The position numbers were made by a program, and so were the translations under genes. DNA of 5,161 bases, taken from NCBI GenBank assembly GCA_017453705.1, contig JAFTEK010000216.1, positions 1-5,161 of the forward strand, given 5' to 3'. Positions within the stretch are counted from its first letter, which is position 1; every line of letters begins with the position of its first letter. Positions 1-5,161 of the stretch are shown in pieces. The notes under the pieces were generated by a model that saw nothing but the letters and a program-made list of their open reading frames with translations, was not told where the DNA came from and searched no databases. Source of the stretch: Treponema sp. (GTDB lineage Bacteria; Spirochaetota; Spirochaetia; Treponematales; Treponemataceae).

Positions 1-1588
1 AGGCATCCAGTTCATGGCGGGCCAGGAGCGAACCTGCCCATATAAGGAAGAGCCTGACAGAAGGCAACAGGAGCAATATGGCCAGCAGCATAAAGCCCCC
101 CGCCGCAATGATAAAGCCCCCCTTGTCTTTTGCCGGACACAGGAAACGAGATGCTGAAGAACAAAGCGTCCGCCAACAACGACCAAGAAAGGAACTTACA
201 ATAAGACAAAAGCCCGGACTAAAGAAGATGGCCAATGCGAGCAGGGAATAAATCCAAACCGTATCGTAGCGAAGCTCAGGAACAGTTATAAAGCAAAAAA
301 GCAGGTTTGCGATAACAAAGGCATAATAGGCAAGTTTCACAAGCCCGTTCCCCTGTCTCCTAAACAAGCTCAAACTTGCAACAACCAGGCCAGCGACAAG
401 GACAAAGGGCAAAAGGATGTTGTTTCCTTCACGAAGGACAATCTTAAGCCACGGTATAAACCAATACCAGAAGCCCTGCCCAGGCTGATACTCATAGCCA
501 AGGGCTATCGTCCTTGAATAATTCTGTATCGCGTTAATGTTTGTATCCACAATCTCCTTTGAGAGAGTCCACGGGAAATCCAGTTTAAAAACAGTCATCG
601 GGAACATCAAGTAACCGGTCTGAATGACATTGCGAACAACAAAGAGTGCAAGCACACACAGGGGCAAGGCAGAGAGCTTTACTAATTCCCCAAAGGAGAA
701 AGCCTTATGCTTGGCCTTCCAAAAACAAGCAGCGGCAAAAACCATGAAAACAGCCAAAGCCCCCATAGGCTTTATAGCAAAGCTCACTGCCGCATACAAA
801 AATATCGTCTCCCATGAACTACGGCCGCTCCCGGTATCCTCAAGCTCCTTTTCCCCAAAGCTGTATATAAGCATCTCGGAAATGACCAATGCTATAAAAA
901 CCAGAGCCGGATTGTCATAGTTCAAGTACGGTTCCACCGCCTCCGTGAGAACAAGCCAGATAGCCATCACAGCCTGGAAAAAAGCAAATCGGACAGCTAT
1001 GGCCGACGTTTTTTTGCAAGCGGCATAGATTCCGTTCAAGCAATATCCTATAAAAGAGAAATATATAAGGCAGACAGTAATACTTGAAGACCTCTTGTCC
1101 CAGATGCCCACATCAAGCCCGGCGGCTACCTGCAGATACAGGGAGTTCATCCCCAACCTGAAATGCAGGTTTGCAATTCCCGGCACGACCTTATAAGCAT
1201 TCAGCCAGGAAACAATGCTGGCATGATACAAAAAGTCATCATAGGCATCTATCTTGGACTTGCTGGAAATGATGTATGAGATTATGAAAAACAAGAAAAG
1301 CGAAATGGCAAAGAAAAGAAAAGAGGAACGCACCATTTCCTTTAGTTCAGGCAAAAAAAGAAAAAGCCCGGCCAGCCCTGCAAGCAGGACTGGAAGTAAG
1401 GTCCACAAGGTCAGGGGAAAGAAGAGCTGTATCAATGAAAAATATAAACCCGAGATAGCAAATCCCGTGAAAAAGTTCAGGAAGAAGTTTCCCGACCGGA
1501 TCTTTAAGAAAGTGAAACGAGAGGCCATAAGCCCCAGCCCACAAAAAGAGAAAAAGAAGAGACCTGCCGAAAGCAATAGGAACACCAT
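1..1588 (-). CDS. large polytopic membrane protein, LIC_10190-like, 3' end outside window (partial)
   Basis: The minus-strand frame starts at ATG 1588 and stays open for 529 codons to the window edge, so the C-terminus is missing. The protein is very hydrophobic, with roughly 12-14 likely membrane helices (for example residues 3-22, 33-55, 62-80, 89-107, 171-190, 226-243, 261-287, 303-320, 390-408, 417-437, 443-465 and 490-508). The loop at 114-149 holds the most distinctive motif: D-A-Y-D-D-F-L-Y-H-A, then W-L-N-A-Y-K-V-V-P-G, then N-L-H-F-R-L-G-M-N-S. Later landmarks are RN-x4-GYLMFP (319-330) and PELRY (437-441). From memory this pattern matches uncharacterised large membrane proteins of the LIC_10190 type in Leptospira, Treponema and Bacteroidota. 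An acidic first long loop in a polytopic protein recalls GT-C glycosyltransferases, but that function is inference. No Shine-Dalgarno is visible before ATG 1588. The start is constrained because the preceding gene's TAG lies four codons upstream in the same frame; a second Met at codon 21 is the only close alternative. It probably shares an mRNA with the upstream cyclo-ligase gene. Confidence 0.82.
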   Translation of the reverse strand, partial: MVFLLLSAGLFFFSFCGLGLMASRFTFLKIRSGNFFLNFFTGFAISGLYFSLIQLFFPLTLWTLLPVLLAGLAGLFLFLPELKEMVRSSFLFFAISLFLFFIISYIISSKSKIDAYDDFLYHASIVSWLNAYKVVPGIANLHFRLGMNSLYLQVAAGLDVGIWDKRSSSITVCLIYFSFIGYCLNGIYAACKKTSAIAVRFAFFQAVMAIWLVLTEAVEPYLNYDNPALVFIALVISEMLIYSFGEKELEDTGSGRSSWETIFLYAAVSFAIKPMGALAVFMVFAAACFWKAKHKAFSFGELVKLSALPLCVLALFVVRNVIQTGYLMFPMTVFKLDFPWTLSKEIVDTNINAIQNYSRTIALGYEYQPGQGFWYWFIPWLKIVLREGNNILLPFVLVAGLVVASLSLFRRQGNGLVKLAYYAFVIANLLFCFITVPELRYDTVWIYSLLALAIFFSPGFCLIVSSFLGRCWRTLCSSASRFLCPAKDKGGFIIAAGGFMLLAILLLLPSVRLFLIWAGSLLARHELDA

Positions 1589-1597
1589 GATTAAGAA

Positions 1598-2242
1598 CTA
1601 TAGCACATTATGGTGGCAGGGAACAAGGGCAGACTGGCTGAGCAGCCAGTCCATCGGAACATCATGTTTTTCAACAGGCATTTCCCTGCTTATCTGGCAG
1701 TCAAAGCACATTCCTACCAAGTTAAGATTGCAGTCATGCTCCACGGCCTTTTCTTTAAGCTCGGCCAGGTAACGGTCATAAAAGCCTGCTCCATGTCCCA
1801 GCCGCCCTCCTCTGGGGCTGAATGCCAGCCCCGGCACTATAACAAGGATATCCTTAGACCGGATGGGGGGCAAGCTGACCCTGGCCGAAGAGATGGCCTG
1901 CGGCTCCAGGATTCCGTAGCGGTTTTTTGTAAACTGCTTCAAAAAAGTATCCTTGTCCCCTGCTCCATGAACAAAGAAAAAATCCATCGAGCTGCCTTTC
2001 TTTGCACACACTGGGAAAGCTACCATTTTAAAAGCAGACAAAGCCGCCGATGAAATGCGGAAGGGGTCAGCCTCTGCACCTGTGGCCATATAGGACAGGA
2101 TTATGTCAGCCGACAAAAAAAGCTCTGATTTTATAAGGGTGACACAAGCCTTGTGCGAAGCAAAGCTCCTTTTCTCCTCACCCATAGCCTCCACAGCCCC
2201 CTTCATCATTATGCGGACAGCGGCCTTGTCCATTTTTTCCAT
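1598..2242 (-). CDS. 5-formyltetrahydrofolate cyclo-ligase (5,10-methenyltetrahydrofolate synthetase)
   Basis: This cytosolic enzyme converts 5-formyltetrahydrofolate to 5,10-methenyltetrahydrofolate using ATP, returning the storage folate to one-carbon metabolism. The family signature is clear: PGLAFSPRGGRLGHGAGFYD at residues 137-156, followed by R157, with the glycine-rich nucleotide/folate-binding loop and the YDR motif. YGILEP at 109-114 and the C-terminal HDVPMDWLL segment (about 194-201) also fit the family. The N-terminal Lys/Arg-rich helix with a following S-x2-K matches the usual first helix. At 214 residues it is slightly longer than the common 180-200. I chose ATG 2242 because an AAGAGG Shine-Dalgarno (2251-2256) sits 8 nt upstream; a TTG at 2248 would leave only 2 nt and adds only Met-Leu. 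The gene is divergent from the HD-GYP gene and is followed 9 nt later by the membrane protein gene. The cyclo-ligase assignment is confident; no symbol is given because naming varies between organisms (ygfA, fau, fthC, yqgN). Confidence 0.95.
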   Translation of the reverse strand: MEKMDKAAVRIMMKGAVEAMGEEKRSFASHKACVTLIKSELFLSADIILSYMATGAEADPFRISSAALSAFKMVAFPVCAKKGSSMDFFFVHGAGDKDTFLKQFTKNRYGILEPQAISSARVSLPPIRSKDILVIVPGLAFSPRGGRLGHGAGFYDRYLAELKEKAVEHDCNLNLVGMCFDCQISREMPVEKHDVPMDWLLSQSALVPCHHNVL

Positions 2243-2250
2243 AAGCAAAA

Positions 2251-2256
2251 CCTCTT
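2251..2256 (-). promoter_or_regulatory. ribosome binding site of the cyclo-ligase gene
   Basis: AAGAGG on the minus strand lies 8 nt before ATG 2242, a normal spacing. It decides the start in favour of 2242 over TTG 2248. It is the only convincing Shine-Dalgarno among the four protein genes here. Confidence 0.7.
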
Positions 2257-2277
2257 AATTCAATATGAAAAACTTGC

Positions 2278-2306
2278 TTGTAAATAATACAAAATTGATT
2301 TATAAT
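2278..2306 (+). promoter_or_regulatory. predicted sigma-70-type promoter for the HD-GYP / dGTPase unit
   Basis: A perfect TATAAT -10 element (2301-2306) is preceded by TTGTAA (2278-2283, 4 of 6 for -35) with the ideal 17-bp spacer. The expected start point, 6-9 nt after the -10, falls at 2312-2315, essentially on the A of the ATG at 2315. The mRNA would therefore be leaderless or nearly so. There is no correctly spaced Shine-Dalgarno: the AGG at 2311-2313 is one base from the ATG. Confidence 0.55.
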
Positions 2307-2311
2307 ATCAA
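2284..2311 (-). promoter_or_regulatory. predicted sigma-70-type promoter for the cyclo-ligase / membrane protein unit
   Basis: On the minus strand a TTGATA -35 element (2311-2306, 5 of 6 consensus bases) is separated by 16 bp from a TATTAT -10 element (2289-2284, 5 of 6). Transcription would begin near 2277 and give a leader of about 35 nt that contains the AAGAGG site. The region is AT-rich, so chance matches are possible, but both elements and the spacing fit. The -35 shares base 2306 with the -10 of the opposing promoter. Confidence 0.5.
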
Positions 2312-2314
2312 GGT

Positions 2315-3406
2315 ATGGCCATATATAAGCCGAAATTACTGATTCTATACAACAGCGAAGACTCGGCCTTCGTGGACAGATTTGATGTCTTCTTTGATGT
2401 CATAAAAACGACCGACTCCCAGCAGGCACTTAAGACAGCCTTCAAAGAAGGTGACTCCCTGTCCGCTGTGCTTATTGATGAACCTCTCAGCGTAAATACG
2501 GTTGATGTGCTAAGAAAGTTCAACGATTTCGATATATTTCGCAAGACCCCCTCCATTCTTTTGGCAGAAAACACGGAAGGAACCTTCCTTAACAGGGCAT
2601 TCGAAACAGGCCTCTTTGATGTTGTGGCAAAACCCTGCACTTTTGAGATAGTAAAGCAAAAACTTAGCAAATTCATCGAGCTGTACAACAACCGCAACCA
2701 GCTGGAAAAGTTCTTTAACCAGCAGATGATGACAATATCTGTCCAAGAGCATGAGCTAAAGGAAAACCAGTGGAACATCATATCAACCCTCGGTCAGGCA
2801 CTGGAGAGCCGCGACGTGGAATCAGGAAACCACTGCGAAAGGATGAGGCAGACAACAGAAACCTTATGCAAGTACATCGCCATCAAGTATCCCAAGTATA
2901 TGCTTAACGAGCTTAAGACCAGACAGATTGCCCAGGTCACACCTCTCCACGACATCGGCAAGATAGCCATTCCAGACCGAATTCTGCACAAACCGGAAAG
3001 TGCAGGTAGGTTGACCGATGAGGAATTCGACATAATGAAGACCCACACGGTTGCAGGCTGCAAGCTGATTGACTCCATACCAAGGTTCAAGGAATCCGCA
3101 CTTTATACTTACAGTTATAACATCTGCCGGTACCACCATGAGAGGTGGGATGGCCGGGGCTATCCTGACCATCTAAAGGGAATGGAAATTCCTATTGAAG
3201 CCCAGGTGGTTGCAATTGCGGACGTATTTGACGCATTGATATGCAAACGAGTCTACAAACCTTCCTTCACGTTGGAAAAAACCAAATCCATGATTCTGGG
3301 GGGAGAATGTGGAGCTTTCAATCCAGACATAGTGGAGTCCTTCTCAGCCTGTATCGACAGCATTTATGCTAACCACTATGAAAAACAGCTCACCTCCTCA
3401 ACATGA
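2315..3406 (+). CDS. receiver-like / HD-GYP domain protein, probable cyclic-di-GMP phosphodiesterase
   Basis: This 363-residue protein is a receiver-like domain (about 6-122), a helical, probably coiled-coil linker (about 120-158) and an HD-GYP domain (about 158-350). HD-GYP enzymes hydrolyse cyclic di-GMP to pGpG or GMP at a metal centre. The catalytic set looks complete: E164-S-R-D, H173, H212-D213-I-G-K, H244, H274-H275, W-D-G-R-G-Y-P (278-284), D303 in IADVFDAL, and the R312/K315 pair in the R-x-x-K context thought to contact the substrate phosphates. The receiver part is degenerate. Asp55 and Lys107-Pro are kept, but the acidic pair after the first strand is Tyr12-Asn13 and the usual Thr/Ser is Ala84, so normal phosphorylation is doubtful. 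There is no signal peptide or membrane helix, so it is cytosolic. ATG 2315 is the only sensible start: an in-frame TAA lies at 2303-2305 and the first receiver strand begins at once. Its stop overlaps the dGTPase start by 4 nt. Phosphodiesterase activity is inferred from motifs. Confidence 0.92.
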   Translation: MAIYKPKLLILYNSEDSAFVDRFDVFFDVIKTTDSQQALKTAFKEGDSLSAVLIDEPLSVNTVDVLRKFNDFDIFRKTPSILLAENTEGTFLNRAFETGLFDVVAKPCTFEIVKQKLSKFIELYNNRNQLEKFFNQQMMTISVQEHELKENQWNIISTLGQALESRDVESGNHCERMRQTTETLCKYIAIKYPKYMLNELKTRQIAQVTPLHDIGKIAIPDRILHKPESAGRLTDEEFDIMKTHTVAGCKLIDSIPRFKESALYTYSYNICRYHHERWDGRGYPDHLKGMEIPIEAQVVAIADVFDALICKRVYKPSFTLEKTKSMILGGECGAFNPDIVESFSACIDSIYANHYEKQLTSST

Positions 3407-4668
3407 GACAGATTTTTGCATCAAAAGCAACAACCGAAACTTCTCCTAAGTGGGAACAAGCCATAAAAAGAGAAAGCCAGCTCTACCAGCATGGCGAGCA
3501 AATCCGCAGTGAATTTGAAAGGGACTACACACGTCTGCTCCACTGTCAGGCCTATCGGCGGTTAAAACACAAGACACAGGTATTCTTCGCCCCACACAAC
3601 GACCACGTATGCACAAGGATGGAACATGTCGGCCACGTTGCTTCCGTGAGCACGATGATAGCAAAATACCTTGGCCTTAACGTTGATCTGACCCAGGCTA
3701 TAGCAATTGGACATGACATAGGACACGCTCCATTCGGACATGCAGGGGAAGAAATTCTCAACACCCTCATGCGACATTCTCCAGACGCTCCTGCACCACG
3801 GAAATTTTGGCACGAGCGCAACTCCCTTTTCTTTGCAGACTACATAGAGACATTGCAGGATCCTGATTACGTGCAGAAACCACTTAATCTGACCTATGCC
3901 GTCCGTGATGGACTCATCTGCCACTGTGGGGAGATAGACGAACAAGGACTCAAGCCAAGGGAGCACGCTGTCAAACTTTATGATATAAAACAACCCGGAC
4001 AAGTCGCCCCATACACATGGGAAGGCTGCGTTGTCAAGATAAGCGACAAAATTGCATTCTTAGGCAGGGATATAGAGGATGCAAGGGAATACCATATACT
4101 GGATATGGGGAGTTACCGGCAGCTAAGGGAGATAGTCGCAAGCACACTCGGCTTTCCATCCGAATCAAGTAACAAAGCAATATCCCGCTCAGGCAGGGCT
4201 GTCAACACCACGGTACTGATAAACGACATGGTAACTGATTTATGCCTACAGTCCACCCCTGAATCTGGACTCTGCTTCTCAGAGCCATACTTTAAATTCC
4301 TCACAGCACTCAAAAAATTTAGCTATGCAAATATTTACAAACACTGGAGACTCCAAGAATTCCAAAGATATGCCGAAGAAGTGCTTGGATGCATATTTCG
4401 AGTTCTTATAAAGTCACAGGACTATGCCGAGAATCATAATTTAGAGCAATACCTTCACTACCTGCCCAAGCTTTCTACAACATTCTGTGACTGGATAATA
4501 AAATACACAAACTACAATAATGAAAAAAAGAGCTCCCTCCGTTACAAGACGGAAGACGTTTTCAACATCCATGATTCTGAAAGCTGGGAAAAATGCATCA
4601 TCGAATTCATCAGCGGGATGACAGACCAGTATGCCATCGAAGTCTTTGAAGAAATAATCTCATTCTAA
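3403..4668 (+). CDS. dgt: deoxyguanosinetriphosphate triphosphohydrolase (dGTPase family)
   Basis: Family members cleave dGTP, or dNTPs more broadly, to the deoxynucleoside and triphosphate, and so adjust dNTP pools. The 421-residue protein shows the family pattern: RRLKHKTQVF (52-61), R72-M-E-H75 for the first HD-fold histidine, AIGHDIGHAPFGHAGEE (101-117) with the His104-Asp105 metal pair, HCGE (174-177), and ISDKIAFLGRDIEDA (213-227), where Asp215 aligns with the final metal ligand. MTDQYAI near the C-terminus is also typical. It is shorter than the E. coli enzyme (about 505) and resembles the shorter dGTPase-like group, whose substrate range can be broader than dGTP. The ATG sits inside the upstream gene's last codons (ATGA, 4-nt overlap) and no Shine-Dalgarno precedes it, so translation probably depends on coupling to the HD-GYP gene. 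No frameshift is seen. The family call is secure; exact substrate preference cannot be read from the sequence. Confidence 0.93.
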   Translation: MRQIFASKATTETSPKWEQAIKRESQLYQHGEQIRSEFERDYTRLLHCQAYRRLKHKTQVFFAPHNDHVCTRMEHVGHVASVSTMIAKYLGLNVDLTQAIAIGHDIGHAPFGHAGEEILNTLMRHSPDAPAPRKFWHERNSLFFADYIETLQDPDYVQKPLNLTYAVRDGLICHCGEIDEQGLKPREHAVKLYDIKQPGQVAPYTWEGCVVKISDKIAFLGRDIEDAREYHILDMGSYRQLREIVASTLGFPSESSNKAISRSGRAVNTTVLINDMVTDLCLQSTPESGLCFSEPYFKFLTALKKFSYANIYKHWRLQEFQRYAEEVLGCIFRVLIKSQDYAENHNLEQYLHYLPKLSTTFCDWIIKYTNYNNEKKSSLRYKTEDVFNIHDSESWEKCIIEFISGMTDQYAIEVFEEIISF

Positions 4669-4750
4669 ACTATCAGTAGATAAAACCGTACTCTAGAGGC
4701 AGTTTCAGAAGTCGTTACTTTTGAAATCTCCTTACAAACCTGCAGAATAC

Positions 4751-4784
4751 AAAAGAAAAGCGTCGGCGGCTTTCGCCACCCCGA
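4751..4784 (-). terminator. probable rho-independent terminator of the rRNA operon
   Basis: Read on the minus strand, GGTGGC pairs with GCCGCC (4780-4775 with 4770-4765, one G-U pair) around a GAAA tetraloop. Two outer pairs across a GG bulge extend the stem, and a CGCTTTTCTTTT tail follows (4762-4751). This is a standard intrinsic terminator about 36 bp downstream of 5S rRNA. Confidence 0.68.
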
Positions 4785-4796
4785 TCAGTTTTTTTT
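4763..4796 (+). terminator. probable rho-independent terminator of the HD-GYP / dGTPase unit
   Basis: On the plus strand TCGG (4763-4766) can pair with CCGA (4781-4784) around an inner GGC/GCC stem with a TTTC loop, and the hairpin is followed after TCAG by T8 (4789-4796). The plus-strand stem is imperfect because C4767 has no partner. It lies about 95 nt after the dGTPase stop. The same hairpin serves the opposite strand better. Confidence 0.5.
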
Positions 4797-4819
4797 CCTC
4801 CTCCGGAGGACAAAAAAAA
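4789..4819. repeat. T8/A8-flanked perfect 12-bp palindrome next to 5S rRNA
   Basis: The perfect palindrome TCCTCCGGAGGA (4799-4810) is flanked by T8 (4789-4796) and A8 (4812-4819). Together they could form an extended hairpin or cruciform with a one-base offset. In the rRNA transcript the U8 directly follows the last base of 5S. The element may act in 3' trimming or in back-up termination; which cannot be told from sequence. Confidence 0.55.
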
Positions 4820-4928
4820 GCCGGCGGCCACCTACTTTCCCCCGTTAGGAGTATCATCGGCGCAGGGGAGCTTGACTTCCGTGTTCGGAATGGGAACGGG
4901 TATTGCCTCCCCGCCATGGCCACCGGCA
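4820..4928 (-). rRNA. rrf: 5S ribosomal RNA
   Basis: The minus strand contains the conserved 5S core, including CCCATTCCGAACACGGAAGT and GCGCCGATGATACT. The ends form helix I: GCCGGUGG at the 5' end (4927-4920) pairs with CCGCCGGC at the 3' end (4827-4820) with one G-U pair, which fixes both boundaries to within one or two bases. At about 109 nt it is slightly shorter than the usual 115-120. It is the last gene of an rRNA operon after 23S, and it faces the dGTPase gene. I see no sign of degeneration. Confidence 0.95.
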
Positions 4929-5046
4929 TATAATGCCGTTGTATCCTGCGCAGGACGGACCCGGGGGGAACCCCGGCCGCACCCCGCGCGGCGGTAGGGA
5001 AAGGAAACGACAGTCTTTCCGTGAGGAATCATTCAGGACGACAATA
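4929..5046 (-). other. 23S-5S internal transcribed spacer with several hairpins, no tRNA
   Basis: About 118 bp separate the two rRNAs. The spacer is GC-rich in the middle and contains the perfect palindrome TCCTGCGCAGGA (4944-4955), a hairpin CCGGGG/CCCCGG with a 4-nt loop (4961-4976), and an overlapping GCCGC/GCGGC pair (4976-4992). At its 5S side, CGGCAT-ATA-ATGCCG (4924-4938) folds across the mature 5S 5' end. I found no tRNA-like cloverleaf or T-loop motif. These structures are probably rRNA processing sites. Confidence 0.7.
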
Positions 5047-5161
5047 TGGCCAAGCATCTCGCCCTATTAGTACCGCTCGGCTGTGCACGTCGCCGTGCCT
5101 GCACCTGCGGCCTATCGACCGGATGTTCTCTCCGGGGGCTTCAGGGGGCTTGACCCCCATG
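5047..5161 (-). rRNA. rrl: 23S ribosomal RNA, 3' end (partial)
   Basis: Reading the minus strand from 5161, the sequence runs through GTCGATAGGCCG and GCGGTACTAATAGGGCGAG to GCTTGGCC, the conserved last part of bacterial 23S rRNA (compare E. coli GATAGGCCGGGTGTG, CCGGTACTAATGAACCG, GCTTAACC). The 3' end is placed by this similarity and may be off by a few bases. The 5' part lies outside the window. Confidence 0.93.

Noticed and set aside
12..209. Minus-strand 65-codon frame near the left edge
   Set aside because: It is an alternative frame inside the membrane protein gene, which is open in another frame across the same bases.
624..920. Plus-strand open frame of 98 codons
   Set aside because: Antisense to the continuous membrane protein frame, with no supporting signals.
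1254..1772. Plus-strand open frame with a Lys-rich translation
   Set aside because: It is antisense to the membrane protein and cyclo-ligase genes. The Lys/Arg/Ser richness is what the complement of Phe/Leu-rich membrane codons gives, and no start signal or family resemblance is visible.
1610..2053. Plus-strand open frame of 147 codons
   Set aside because: It lies fully antisense to the cyclo-ligase gene, whose motifs are unmistakable; the frame has no recognisable domain.
2243..2248. TTG at 2248 as the cyclo-ligase start
   Set aside because: It would lie 2 nt from the AAGAGG site, while ATG 2242 has an 8-nt spacing.
3562..4002. Minus-strand open frame of 146 codons
   Set aside because: Antisense to the dGTPase gene across its catalytic motifs, with no family resemblance.
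4929..5046. Possible tRNA gene in the 23S-5S spacer
   Set aside because: The hairpins do not form a cloverleaf and no TTCGA-type T-loop or CCA-proximal stem was seen.
4721..5057. Several short frames on both strands over the right end
   Set aside because: They overlap the 5S rRNA, spacer and terminator block; rRNA structure explains the sequence.
1..5161. CRISPR array, insertion sequence or defence island
   Set aside because: No spaced direct repeats, transposase motifs, terminal inverted repeats or clustered defence genes are visible. The dGTPase alone is not evidence of a defence system.

Overview
The window is about 5.2 kb of an ordinary bacterial chromosome at moderate GC. It holds two short divergent transcription units and the 3' end of a ribosomal RNA operon. 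The best guess at host is a spirochaete of the Treponema type. That rests on the resemblance of the first membrane protein to a family I associate with Leptospira/Treponema (and some Bacteroidota), on a Treponema/Clostridia-like dGTPase sequence, and on plausible sigma-70-type promoter hexamers. This is inference with moderate to low confidence; the 23S fragment would settle it.

Left unit, minus strand (1-2242): a 5-formyltetrahydrofolate cyclo-ligase gene (1598-2242) is followed 9 nt later by a large polytopic membrane protein gene (start 1588). The membrane protein frame stays open to the window edge, giving 529 visible residues with no 3' end. The two genes lie in the same reading frame, separated by one TAG.

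Middle (2243-2314): a 72-bp divergent intergenic region carries two facing sigma-70-like promoters whose elements interlock. The plus-strand promoter has a perfect TATAAT only 8 nt from the next start codon, which predicts a nearly leaderless mRNA.

Right unit, plus strand (2315-4668): a receiver-like/HD-GYP protein, probably a cyclic-di-GMP phosphodiesterase with a degenerate receiver domain, overlaps by 4 nt (ATGA) a dGTPase-family HD triphosphohydrolase. Both proteins belong to the HD metal-hydrolase superfamily and act on guanine nucleotides or dNTPs, so the pair may be co-regulated.

Right edge, minus strand (4751-5161): the 3' end of a 23S rRNA, a hairpin-rich spacer and a 5S rRNA converge on the dGTPase gene. 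Between 5S and dGTPase lie a T8/A8-flanked perfect palindrome and a GC-rich hairpin with T-rich tracts on both sides, probably a shared bidirectional terminator. The 82 bp at 4669-4750 show nothing recognisable. I see no tRNA, CRISPR array, insertion sequence or clear mobile element.
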